DNA of 64,000 bases. Origin: Ipomoea triloba. Taxonomy: Eukaryota > Streptophyta > Magnoliopsida > Solanales > Convolvulaceae. Shown piece by piece: positions 31,170 to 42,339 of this stretch. Location: positions 6,619,135-6,683,134 of the forward strand of contig NC_044925.1 of the NCBI RefSeq assembly GCF_003576645.1, written 5' to 3'. Position 1 is the stretch's first letter; the number at the start of each line of letters is the position of its first letter. The position numbers and the translations under genes are program-made. The notes under the pieces were generated by a model. That model had not been told where the DNA came from. It worked only from the letters and a program-made list of their open reading frames with translations, and made no database searches.

Positions 31170-32230
31170 TAATACTAGCCGAGATGGACAGAATATTAAT
31201 CTCGGTTATATATTTTATAAAGTGTAAAGTTACTGGAAATAAAAAAAAATAAGTATATATATGTTATTGGAAATATAGTTATGTAAAGATATATATATTT
31301 AAATATGGAAAATGGAATACAATTGTTTAGTATCCATAATTTATAAGAAAAATTGTATAATTAAAGATGGATTTTTTTTTGCAATACTAGATGGAAATAT
31401 ATGGTTTAGCCGAGATGAAAAGAATATTAATCGTGATGGAAATTAATAATTTTTACACCAAATGTTATTTTATATTAAGAATATAAGTATTGTGTTTTAG
31501 CAGAGATGGAAAGAATATTAATCGAGATGGAAAATAATAATTTTTACACCAAATGTTGTTTTATACTAAGAATATAAGATCCACCAAAAAAAAGACTAAG
31601 AATATAAGGATTGCGTAATTATAAGGTTTAGCCGAGATGGAAAGAATATTAATCTCGATTGTAAAGTTACTGAAAATATAAAAACAAATTGTATATATGT
31701 TATTGACTTACTAGAAATATAGTTATGTAAAGATATATATTTAAAAATGGAAAATAGAATAAAATCGCTTAGTATCCACAATTTATAAGGAAAATTGTGT
31801 AATTAAAGATGGAAATGATTTTGATAGAAATATAAGATTTAGCCGAAAATGGAAAGAATATTAATCGAGATGGAAATTAATAATTTTTACACCAAATGTT
31901 ATTTTATACTAAAAATATAAGGATTGTGTTTTAACCAATATGGAAAGAATACTAATCGAGATGGAAATTAATAATTTTAAACCAAATGTTATTTTATACA
32001 AAGAATATAAGGATTGTGTAATTATAAGGTTTAGCCAAAATGGAAAGAATATTAATCTCGATTATATATTTTATAAAATGTAAAGTTACTAGAAATATTA
32101 AAAAAAAATCTTTATATATATGTTACTGGAAATATAGTTATGTAAAGATATATATTTAAAAATGGAAAATGGAATAGAATCATTTAGTATCCACAATTTA
32201 TAAGGAAATTTGTGTAATTAAAGATGGAAA
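31170..32230. repeat. Composite tandem repeat (GCCGAGATGGAAAGAATATT family)
   Basis: A ~200-bp module (GCCGAGATGGACAGAATATT ... TTTAGTATCCATAATTTATA) recurs at about 31178, 31631 and 32030. A ~90-bp module (ATTAATCGAGATGGAAATTA, ACCAAATGTTATTTTAT) recurs four times between them. The modules alternate with an overall period of 400-450 bp. No coding function. Confidence 0.75.
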
Positions 32231-32815
32231 AAGTTTTCCAAAAGATATCAATTATGATTGATTTTGTAGCACATCTTTATCCAAAATTATGGGACCTCAT
32301 TGCAATACGTATATATACAGATGTATAATTATATATAGAATTTATAAGAGAGGTTTTTCTTAAAGATGGAAAACAAATTAGACCAATTGAAAAATATAAT
32401 AAATATTGATAATTCACTAAAAATTAAATATGATCCCCAGGATATAATTCACTAAATATAAAAGGATCACGGATTAACTAATTTTTTACCATTATACGGA
32501 GTATAATTTTAATTCTTCTATGACATTTCTCAACTTTCTCTTTATTGTTTAGTAATGGAGTTAAATTTTGTCAATGCTTCTAATCTATCTCCCAGTACAA
32601 GGAAAAGTTCTATAGGGATCCGATTGATGCGTTGTTATTTGTCAAGGGAATATCAATGCACAGACGTCAACCACCAAATAGGCAAATACTGGAGTGCTTA
32701 TTTCATGACTCTAAGGTACATATTGCATTTTTATCTTTTTTTTTTTAAAACAACATTGTGTTTTAGTGATATTAGATTAATATCAATTACTATTAATATT
32801 TATGTTATATGTTGT

Positions 32816-34212
32816 TGTTAGGAATCCTGAGCTCTTGATTTTGATGATACCAAAGACCAGAGGAGACCCCCCCAAACTTTTTCTTTGTCTTTCAGTTAAT
32901 AGGTTGAATACTTGTTAAGGACTCGTGTCAACGAGTTCACGACAGAACCAGAATGATCCTCAGCCGAAGACTTAGAAGCACTGAAGGACAATCTCTTGAA
33001 GACTTGAAGACCGAAGACATACCAAGGCCAAACATTGGAAGGGCCGAACTCTTGAAGCTTAGAAGACCGAATAATCAAGATGATCTATTCGAGGTTTAAG
33101 GACTCTAAGGACTCTAAGGTCAATCATTTTCACGAGTACCCAAGGTTTAAGGACTCTAAGGACATTCTCTGAAATATTGTCTTGTCCATAGCCTTGATGT
33201 TGGACATTCTCTGAAATATTGTCTTGTCCATAGCCTTGATGTTGTGAATGATCAATGCCAAACGGATTCTAAGAAGCAATCCCAAGGAGCATTAAATGTC
33301 ATGTCCTTTTGTGTAAGACAATCCCAAGGAGCATTAAATGTCATGTCCTTTTGTGTAAGACTTAGAAGCACTGAAGGACAATCTCTTGAAGACTTGAAGA
33401 CCGAAGACTTACCAAGGCCAAACATTGGAAGGGCCGAACTCTTGAAGCTTAGAAGACCGAATAATCAAGATGATCTATTCGAGGTTTAAGGACTCTAAGG
33501 TCAATCATTTTCACGAGTACCCAAGGTTTAAGGACTCTAAGGACATTCTCTGAAATATTGTCTTGTCCATAGCCTTGATGTTGTGAATGATCAATGCCAA
33601 ACGGATTCTAAGAAGCAATCCCAAGGAGCATTAAATGTCATGTCCTTTTGTGTAAGACAAAAGACAAATTGTCTTTACACTAAAGTAGATAAACGGCTAG
33701 AAAGTACTAACATTCACAAGGGTCAACTATTACCCAGCAGATATTGCACACTGGACATAGGTTTTGAATTTTGGTTTCCCTCCAACGGAATCAAATTCAC
33801 GCCTATAAATACCCATGCTTCATTCCATTTGGAGCTGCTGGTTCATATATGCAATAAGCTATCATAAGCTTTCAAAAAGTGTGAAAATATTCGAAAAAGC
33901 TCTAACTCTCAATCCAGATTTTAAGAGAAATCTTGTGCTACTCAAGTATTGATTCAAAAAGCTCAAGCCAAGATTTCCAAGTTGGAGAAAAAGTTCAACC
34001 TTTCAACCAACCTCTACTCGGGAGAAGTAGAAAGAGGCGGAGTAAACTTAGAGAAGTTGAAAAACCTACACAAGCGTGGCTGCCTAGCTTTGTGATCAAA
34101 TGAGCACGTTTTGGAAAGATATTATACTATCAAAGGAGATAATAGTGCAATCCTTCACAAGTTGTGAAGAAGAGTGGAGTAAGCTTCGTTAATAGTCAAA
34201 CCACTATAAAAA

Positions 34213-34274
<62 letters not shown>

Positions 34275-34514
34275 TACTTATTGCTCAATCTATTGCATTG
34301 CATAATCACGAACCAAGCCTAACATTTTCTTAACTATAAAATGGTGCAAAGTAGTACTAAAAATCTATAACTTTTTATTTCCGTTGCGTTAATCTTTGGT
34401 CAAATTCTAACTCTCCTAAAGGGTTTCTACTTACAAAAATTTTCTAAACCTAGTGAGTTTATTCAACCCCCCCCCCCCCTTCTAGACTCGCTCCTCTACC
34501 CATCGGGACCAACA
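32816..34514 (+). repeat. 5' LTR of copia element with nested internal duplications
   Basis: A 1.7-kb LTR with TG…CA ends. It contains a 390-bp direct duplication (32971 and 33361 start with the same CTTAGAAGCACTGAAGGACA) plus smaller perfect doublings of about 50 bp (CTCTGAAATATTGTCTTGTC at 33160 and 33208) and 44 bp (CCCAAGGAGCATTAAATGTC at 33280 and 33324). (CT)n and poly-C tracts lie near 34216-34265 and 34467. Confidence 0.75.
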
Positions 34515-34516
34515 AG

Positions 34517-34528
34517 TGGTATCAGAGC
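34517..34528 (+). other. Primer-binding site, initiator tRNA-Met
   Basis: TGGTATCAGAGC lies two bases after the LTR end, the standard plant copia primer site. Confidence 0.9.
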
Positions 34529-34614
34529 AAGTACCTTGAATGGTAAACACTCTATGTATACTGCCTGGTGATCTCTTTTCAAAATCTTGAAAAGTCATTT
34601 CACATTTTGCACAA

Positions 34615-37009
34615 ATGTCAAAAATGGATCATATACATTTCCTGATGTTTAACCTTGATAAGTTTGATGATTGGAAAGTTCGGATGCATGCTCATCTTTC
34701 GGCAATCCATGATGAAATGTGGGACATTATAACTATCGGACTAATTGAAATCTTGGAGGTAAATCCAAACCGAGCTGTTGAAGGACCAGAAGCAGTTGAG
34801 ATGAGACCCAAGGCAAAGTCCTCTTTGACCACAAAAGAGAGGAGTCGTGCAAATCTTGACAATATTGCACGAGACATTCTCTACAAGGCACTAGACGAAT
34901 TGTTATTCCCACGAGTCAGAAAATGCAAGACCGCCAAAGAAATATGGGATACTCTCATGCAGATTGGCGAAGGAGATGAACAAGAGAAAGACAATAAGCT
35001 CACCATCGCCATGAAGAAGTTCGAGGACTTCAAACTAGGAACAAGGGAATCCATATCCGATATGGAAGTACGATTCATGAAGTTGCTGACTGACATTGAA
35101 GATTTAGATAAAAAGAAGCTTACACAAAAGGAGATCAACTTAAAGATACTCCGAGGACTCCCCAAAAGCTGGGAAATGAAGGTCATTGCAATGTGAGACC
35201 ATCGCGATCTCAAGTCAACCAACACCACAAAAATCTTTAGTGATTTGAAGGCGTATGAGTTCGAGAAAGAAACCTTGATTGAGGAAGAACCCGAGACAAG
35301 AAACATTGCTTTAGTTGCAAGTCAACAACCCTCATCATCAACTATCAGGTCAAACTTTAAACCTATTGACTTATTTTCTGATGACCACCTTGCTTTGTTT
35401 ATGAGAAAGTTCAAGAGGTTCATGAGGAAGAATCAATCTTATGACAACTTGGGTAAGCCGAGGACGTCGAAGCAAAGGCAAGCTGACAAGCCAAGTGGAT
35501 CAAGGTCTCGTGAAGCCAAGGAGGTACAAATACTTTGCTACAACTGTAGTCTATAGGAAGCCTGGACATTTCAAATCCGAATGTCTATACCCAATTGTCA
35601 AGAAGCATTATGAGCAATATAACAATTATAGAAAGGGTTCGGGTAATCAAAGCAACCCGAGGAGTACATCCGCCGAGACAAGTGAACAACATAACAACTA
35701 CTCTGGTAATAACCAAAAGAGTGATCGACGGAGGAAAGCACTGGATGTGGAAGAAAAGCCAGAAGAGAAGAATGACGAGCCATGCACGTCGAGTTCCAGC
35801 TTAGACAGTGAAAGTTCTGAAGATGAGAAGGGACTTCTATGTCTCTTCAGCCAAAAAAAATCAGATGAGGAGTTATACCTCATGGTAGAAGAAGATGAGG
35901 TAACCTTTCAATACTACTCCTCTAATTGTAGTTCTGAATCTAGCTATCATGAAAATCCTAGAGATTCATTTGAAAAACTAATGAAGGAATTTGATTTGGT
36001 TAAGCGTACACATTCTAAGCTTAAGGCAGAGAATGCTCGACTATTGACTGAAAGACAAGATCTCGATGACTTAATGTCCAAAAATAGTGATATGCTTGAG
36101 TCTATGAGTCAGCTCGAGAAGCAAGTTTATCTGCTTAAGGAAGAATGTAAAGCAAGGGAAACGAGAGAGCAAAACTTGCGTGAGGTCATTGCGACATTCA
36201 CTAATTCATCCAGATTAATGGATCGAATGATGGATGATCAAAGACCATCTGGGAGTAGAACTAGACTTGGCTATAACTCCAGCTCTCATTCACATGTCCT
36301 CTTAGCGAGACCAGCAGATCCTTCTACCAGTGGAGGCTTAAATTCTGTTTTTGTCCAAGGACAAACTGAAAACCTTGAGCCAATGAGAAATGCTGATAAG
36401 GGCAAAGAACCCCAATTAACAAGCCAGTTTAAGGACACGGCTGACACACGAATTGTGGAACCTATGAGAGGAAGTTCCTCAAATGGTAACCCGATGAGTC
36501 ATCAAACAACTCGGTATAGACCTTGTGTACATAACCGTAATGGTTATAATGCCTATGGTCAACCACGAGGTAACAACCAATCTAAAGGAAAATCCCACAA
36601 CAAAAAGAGGCAACACTATTCACAGAGGCTGAACCCTTACCCGAATAGTGTCAAGGGTTTCAAAAAGCCCTCAAGCAGGCATATGGACAGTGCCGGAAGA
36701 CTTTATCCTTCTGACGAGGACTGGTTTATGGACTATGAGCCTATGACAAGAGCACACTTTTTGTTAACACATAGACATAAGCAAACCTCGTATACAAGGA
36801 TAAATACGAATAAGCGAACACCTTCCGTTCAAAAGGTTTATTCGCCTAAGTCTTCTCAAACTTTCTACGCAATTCCATACGATTATCACATTTTTAATGG
36901 GTATCGTGGACCAAGGATGAACCTTACTAGTTCTAGGTATGCATGCATGCCCAAACTAACCACTAACCCTCAAGGACCCAAGAAGGTATGGGTACCTAAA
37001 ACAACCTAA
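34615..37009 (+). pseudogene. Copia gag polyprotein (UBN2-type), disrupted
   Basis: The start ATG at 34615 gives MSKMDHIHFLMFNLDKFDDW, a UBN2/gag capsid domain with AKEIWDTLMQIGEGDEQEKD and ILRGLPKSWEMKVIAM. An in-frame TGA at 35194 replaces an Arg codon (VIAM-stop-DHRDLKS), a CGA to TGA type change. The frame continues to CYNC at 35550, where a 7-base insertion shifts the frame. The zinc knuckle then completes as RKPGHFKSEC (pattern CX2CX4HX4C) in the second frame, which runs to 37009 through a basic, Q/N-rich tail. It would package element RNA. The first ~194 codons and the last ~500 are each open. Confidence 0.8.
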
Positions 37010-37025
37010 TCTTTGGTTGTAGGGC

Positions 37026-37545
37026 ACAAAGACCATCTGGTATGTAGATAGTGGTTGCTCAAGACACATGACGGGAAACAAATCAGAATTGAGCAACTTC
37101 AAAGAGAAGAATGGTTCTAAAGTTGAGTTTGGTGGAAATTCTAGTGGCCGAACCATGGGAGTTGGTGATATTATGAAAAATGGTTTGATCATCCGAGAAG
37201 TCTCATTTGTGGAAGGACTAAAATTGAATCTTTTGAGCACAAGTCAATTTTGTGATAAAGGATACAAGGTGGAATTTTCCAAAGATCTATGTCATGTGAT
37301 TTCAGAAGAAGATCAAGAAGTTGTACTCATAGCAAAAAGAAGAAAGAATATGTACGTTGTTGCATGGGATTCAGTGAAGCCGAGTACTTGCCTAGTTGCT
37401 AAGAGTAAGAGTGATCTAAGTTGGGAATGACATCACAAGCTCAACCATCTCAGCTTTGAGGTCATCAACAAGCTGGCAAAAAGAGAATTGGTAGAGGGAC
37501 TACCTAATGTGACTTTAAACAAATTAAGTTTGTAAGGCCTCTCAA
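37026..37545 (+). pseudogene. Copia aspartic protease and pre-integrase region, 3' truncated
   Basis: TIWYVDSGCSRHMTGN at 37029-37082 is the copia protease active site (DSGCSRHMTG). It is followed by VSFVEGLKLNLLSTSQFCDK and a GAG pre-integrase block (HHKLNHLSFEVINKLAKREL, VEGLPNVTLNK). A frameshift separates it from gag, a stop interrupts SWE-stop-HHKL, and the sequence ends before the integrase catalytic core. Confidence 0.75.
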
Positions 37546-38059
37546 AAAGGGAAACAAATTTGTTAGCACTGGAAATTCAAATAATGTTATTGGGTCGTGC
37601 TGATAATTGGCTATTAAATTAATTGCTTTAATTAATTAAATTGGGCTGATATTTATTTAATTGGGTTAATTAAATGACCCATTGAATAATTAATTGGTCT
37701 AATTAATTAATTAATTTAAAGATATTGTTGCTGAACAGCTGGCCCAAATTCAAGGAATATATTTAATTAAGTTGGAACAGGCTATTGGATCAATTGGGCT
37801 GCTCAAATTGACGGGCTTTGACTTGGTTTGGCCCATGAAGAATATATGTGGATTATATAATTTTGAGGAAGTTGTGGATATTATAAATGGGTTCAAAATT
37901 AGAATTTATATAATTTTGAACAAGTTGTGGACAGGTTCAAAATTATAAAATCATGAACCTGGACATGATGATGTCCAGGTACATTCCTTGAATTTAATTC
38001 AAAATATTAAATTAAATTCAAAGGATGGGGTTTGTTAGATTTTCTCTACTCCCCCACCA

Positions 38060-38072
38060 CTATAAATAGTGG
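38060..38072 (+). promoter_or_regulatory. TATA-type box flanked by an inverted repeat
   Basis: CCACTATAAATAGTGG contains TATAAATA inside an imperfect palindrome, about 80 bp upstream of the first minisatellite. Confidence 0.45.
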
Positions 38073-38149
38073 TTTCACTTTGAAGATTAAAGGCATTGAA
38101 GGCATTGAAGATTAGAAGACTTTGAAGCTCTAAAGATCTGCATCTCACT

Positions 38150-38337
38150 GGGAGGACACGCCAGCAATTTATTTGCACCGAGGGGCACGCCTGTAATTTA
38201 TTTGCACAGGGAAGACACGTCTGTAATTTATTTGCACTAGGAGGACACGCCTACAATTTATTTGCACCGAGAGGACACTCCTACAATTTATTTGCACCAG
38301 GAGCACGCCTGTAGTATATCTGCACTAAGGAGCACGC
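38150..38337 (+). repeat. Minisatellite, ~30-bp units (GGAGGACACGCCTRCAATTT)
   Basis: Six full units and one partial of about 29-31 bp, each with the core ACACGCCT..AATTTATTTGCAC. They are diverged from each other by several bases. Confidence 0.85.
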
Positions 38338-38354
38338 CGTTTGAATACCAAACT

Positions 38355-38850
38355 CGTCATACGTCCAACTCGGCCTAAGTCCAGTTCAACATACCTTGAA
38401 CTCGGCATATGTCCAACTCGACCCAAGTCCAGTTCGACATACTTTGAACTCGGCATACGTCCGAATTCAACATACCTCCAGTTCAGCATACTCTGAACTT
38501 GGCATAGCTCGGCATACTTCCAGTTCAGCATACTCCGAACACGGCATAGCTCGGCACAGTTCGGCATACTCCGAACTCGGCATAGCTCGGCTCAACTCGA
38601 CATAGTTCTGCATACTCCGAACTCGGCATAGCTTGGCATGCCTCAAGTTCAGCATATTCTGAACTCGGCTTACTTCTAGTTCGGCATACCCCGAACTCAG
38701 CATAGCTCGGCATAACTCGGCACTTCTCCAGTTCGGCATACTCCGAACTCGGCACAACAAGGCATACTTCCAGTTCAGCATACTCTGAACTCGGCACACT
38801 TCCAATTCGGCATATTCCGAATTCGACACACTTCAAGTCGGCATACTTCT
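38355..38850 (+). repeat. Minisatellite of hairpin-forming units (GTTCGGCATACTCCGAAC)
   Basis: About ten palindromic 18-mers, spaced 32-52 bp (mostly 42), begin at 38384, 38481, 38523, 38559, 38605, 38647, 38679, 38731, 38773 and 38805. Units are joined by TCGGCATAGCTCGGCATA-like linkers. Stem arms covary: GTTCAA/TTGAAC, GTTCAG/CTGAAC, GTTCGG/CCGAAC and ATTCGG/CCGAAT. The open frames seen here on both strands are a by-product of the repeat. Confidence 0.8.
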
Positions 38851-38971
38851 AGTAGAGAATCAGGGACTTCTACACTGAGATTGTACCCTTTTTTTTACGT
38901 TTGATATATACTTCATTGTAACCGATACTTTGAATTTTGAATATATACAATTCAAGTTTTTCGCGTTTACA

Positions 38972-39611
38972 CTAGTAGTTAAAGTTAGAAATCAAATTTA
39001 CAAACTAGCATATATTAATTGCAAATTTGTATTTTAATTATTTGATATTACTTCGTATAATAAAATAAGAATAAACATTAACACATGACACAACTTTAGT
39101 ATATGTGTGCTATCATTACTGCTAACAAACTATTCATATTCCTACAGAATATTAAAAACCACACCTCATTATAAATTTGTTTTTTCAACCCTAACTTTGT
39201 CCTTCACGTCTCTATATATATACATTAAATATGCCTTATAAATCACTAAATCAGAACACTATTATTTTTCCCAAATATGGCAAGTGAATATTATAAAACA
39301 ATTAGGAAGTACTATGAAGAAACTCACAAAATCCAGAGTAATAGGAAACAAAAGGAAACATATAACAGGAAACAAAGATGACAGTGTTACTGCTGTCCTT
39401 AATTTTTTAAACGATTTTTCTTACCATGCACAAATCTAAGGATCAAATAGGTCACTGAACTGCACACGAAAATGCAATTACGCTACTGAACCTAAAAAAA
39501 CTACAATCGAGTATCTAAACTAATTCATTTAATGCAATTTATCCAATTTGCAAGTTTCTAAAAGGTCACCTCAAATTGAAATTATTTTTTTTAAAAAAAA
39601 CTTAAAAATAA
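38972..39611. other. AT-rich sequence, no gene
   Basis: Low-complexity AT-rich DNA. A stretch near 39440-39570 (AGGTCACTGAACTGC..., TTTCTAAAAGGTCACC) resembles diverged arms of a fold-back repeat. Confidence 0.4.
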
Positions 39612-40790
39612 TCTATATATATACTATATATAAAAGTAAAATCCTCCTATTTCATTTTCCCGCCCAAACTTTTGTAGTCAATTAATTAAATATTTTATTG
39701 GTCAAATAATTAATAAAGCTTATTTGGTAAGAAAATGTAAAATGAAAATTAACTAATATCTATTAATTGGTAATATTGTTTCTATATTCACGTATCAATA
39801 CTATTAATAAAAGAAAAATCCTCCCCTTCAACTTTTCCCGCACAAACTAATATTATTAATTAATTGGTAAAAAAAGAATAAATTTTAATTAGTAACAAAA
39901 TTTTATTTATCAAATTCTGAGAATAATTAAACCATTATAATTGTGGGAATAATGGAAACAAATTTTGCGTAATTTTATAAAAAAAATAATTTATTAATTA
40001 TTATTTACACCAATAATAATAATTCGAATACTTATCTATACTTCTATATCTATACTACTATTAATAAAAATAAAATCATCCTTTGTGAAATTTCCGCCCA
40101 AACAATAGTAAAGATCAAATCGAAAAGAAAACTAATTTTACTAATTGATTGAAAATATAAAAAAATCATAATGGAAAAGGAAATAGAAATTTAGCAAATT
40201 AGAAAAGGAAAATGATATTACTACTTGACTGAAAATTATTTAAAAACTTTAAAAAAAATTAATTACACTTTTCTTTTGAAAACTTTAAATTATTTAAACT
40301 ATAATAATTATAATTAAATTATTTCTCATTTTTCTCATATTTATTTATAATAATTATAATTAAATTATTTCTCATTTTTCTCATATTTATTTTAGTAATA
40401 ACATAATTACATAAGTCATATTACCTATCGATATTTTTAAGATAATTGTAGACAAACAAGTCATATATTATTCAATTAATTAAGTAATACTTTTGCACTA
40501 ATCTTATAATTAAATAAATGTAGATGTTCAATATTAGAATTTGTTATAATTTCATCTTTATTTTTATTATCTAAATAAAGAATGTATCAATGTATCGCAC
40601 GGGTATTTGGACAATTATTTGCTCTAATTCAAACAAGGAAAACATCATGAAACATAATCGATCCAACCAATTTCATCAATTGCGCTATATAATATTCGAT
40701 CTTATAATTTACATAATTGTATATCGATCCAAATATTCTTAAAATATTATAACAAATCCATTTCGTGCAACGCACGGGCGAAAATACTAG
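39612..40790 (+). mobile_element. Helitron (non-autonomous), possibly nested
   Basis: It starts TCTATATATATACTATATAT (preceded by A) and ends in a GC hairpin (CGTGCAACGCACGGGCG) followed by AAAATACTAG and then T: the TC…CTAG structure inserted between A and T that defines plant Helitrons. Two further 5'-end-like motifs lie inside (about 39788 and 40055, each an ACTATTAATAAAA motif followed by ATCCTCC or ATCATCC and a CCCGC/CCGCCCAAAC block), and a degenerate 3'-like hairpin near 40590 (TGTATCGCACGGGTATT). No Rep/helicase is present. Confidence 0.75.
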
Positions 40791-40791
40791 T

Positions 40792-41345
40792 TTACAATAA
40801 TATAAACATCTAGATAAAATCTAAATAAATCTAAAATTTAAATACAAAGTACTAATGTTGGATACCTATTTTTGGGAATCATGCATAAAAATACTAGTTA
40901 AATACAGAATCTATTATGCAAAGAAATAAACTAGTTATATACTTATATTTGATGAGTTTGAGTACCGTGTTCTCTGCCTATAATAGAGGTTTAGTATTTA
41001 TACTGAGTAGAACGACTCCTATGCTCAGTATAACGGAACTTGCAATAACTACCATGTCTATAGTGATAACGCAAATTACACAAATTGTAACCAACCTGAT
41101 TTTCCAATTTCAATTGTTGAAGTCGTATCACTTCGAATTTGCCTCCGTTCAGCTTCTTGAAGTTTTCTTCTATATAGGAATGAATATTTCTCAATTATGT
41201 TGTCTGAAAACTTCAATCTTTCAACTTATTACGAGGAGCTTATTTATAGTGTAATAAGCCCTTATAATTTGTAATCATCATGCTTCAATCTCGACACTGA
41301 CTTCTCATGATCAACATTCCTTGCGCCTTTGAGAAATGAGGTGAT
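40792..41345 (-). repeat. LTR-like remnant, minus-strand sense
   Basis: Contains, on the minus strand, a TATAAATAAGCTCCTCG promoter-like box and a TGTTGG-type end near 40858. The first ~65 bp (TTTACAATAATATAAACATC...) match 31119-31180, marking the pre-Helitron sequence. No coding. Confidence 0.35.
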
Positions 41346-41352
41346 TCCTTTA

Positions 41353-41623
41353 CCACTTGTTTTGAGCTAAAATTTAGGATCCATATTCTGACTTTGATTT
41401 CAACACTTCTTTTGAGCAAAAATTGATGATGCATATTCTGACTTTGAATAATGTATTTCGCATGTCCATTTTTTGTTTAATTTTTTTATTTCACCATCCA
41501 TGTACTCATAATGCATTTCATAGGTCCATTGTAATAATCCATCACAAAATTCACACAACTCATATGTGTTAAATTCTCACAACTCATGTGTCAAAGCATT
41601 AATTTTCCAACATTGAGCCAACA
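41353..41623 (-). repeat. Partial LTR left of the gap
   Basis: It directly matches 45199-45420 plus 45998-46032 (ACTTGTTTTGAGCTAAAATT ... CAACATTGAGCCAACA), in the same orientation. The first ~150 bp of the LTR (as in 45043-45199) are missing here. Confidence 0.7.
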
Positions 41624-41676
41624 ACTCATCTTCGGCAAATGTTGATAAAAAAAAATTTTAATGTCCCCCCCAGGCC

Positions 41677-41697
41677 CCCCCCCCCCCCCCCCCCCCC

Positions 41698-41783
<86 letters not shown>

Positions 41784-42234
41784 NNNNNNNNNNNNNNNNN
41801 NNNNNNNNNNNNNNNNNNNNNNNNNNNNNNNNNNNNNNNNNNNNNNNNNNNNNNNNNNNNNNNNNNNNNNNNNNNNNNNNNNNNNNNNNNNNNNNNNNNN
41901 NNNNNNNNNNNNNNNNNNNNNNNNNNNNNNNNNNNNNNNNNNNNNNNNNNNNNNNNNNNNNNNNNNNNNNNNNNNNNNNNNNNNNNNNNNNNNNNNNNNN
42001 NNNNNNNNNNNNNNNNNNNNNNNNNNNNNNNNNNNNNNNNNNNNNNNNNNNNNNNNNNNNNNNNNNNNNNNNNNNNNNNNNNNNNNNNNNNNNNNNNNNN
42101 NNNNNNNNNNNNNNNNNNNNNNNNNNNNNNNNNNNNNNNNNNNNNNNNNNNNNNNNNNNNNNNNNNNNNNNNNNNNNNNNNNNNNNNNNNNNNNNNNNNN
42201 NNNNNNNNCCCCCCCCCCCCCCCCCCCCCCCCCC
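41677..42234. other. Assembly gap (425 N) flanked by long poly-C
   Basis: Ns fill 41784-42208. Over 100 nearly pure C residues precede and 26 follow. The open frames predicted across it (poly-Pro/poly-Gly) are meaningless. Confidence 0.95.
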
Positions 42235-42339
42235 GTGTTGTATGTATTCTCCCCTTTTGAAGAACATGTGCCAAAGAAACTATTCTTGAAAATAGCACAA
42301 CTAATCAGTAAGTAAAACTCTCTATCACGTATAATAAGG

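Larger units (their letters stand above)
32816..37560 (+). mobile_element. Ty1/copia retrotransposon, 5' part (LTR, gag, protease)
   Basis: An LTR from TGTTAGGAATCC at 32816 to …GGGACCAACA at 34514 is followed by the initiator-tRNA-Met primer site, gag and the protease/pre-integrase region. Homology ends near 37560, before the integrase core, so integrase, reverse transcriptase and the 3' LTR are absent. Gag has a nonsense codon and a frameshift. Confidence 0.8.
37584..38971 (+). mobile_element. Promoter-bearing insert with minisatellites, possibly an LTR of an unclassified element
   Basis: The junction at about 37570-37584 cuts the copia element. The insert starts TGTTATTGGGTCGTG, has AATTAATTAA-rich sequence, a TATA-type box (CTATAAATAGTGG at 38060-38072), two minisatellite arrays (38150-38337 and 38355-38850) and a T-rich end with CGCGTTTACA near 38971. 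The TG…CA ends suggest an LTR; no matching target duplication was found, so the classification is uncertain. Confidence 0.4.

Noticed and set aside
31170..32230. CRISPR-like regular repeats
   Set aside because: Units are long, diverged and directly adjoining without unique spacers, and the genome is a plant's.
38325..38836. Repetitive proteins (SSEYAELCRA-type repeats) on the minus strand
   Set aside because: They are by-products of the hairpin minisatellite; several frames are open at once and no start context or homology is seen.
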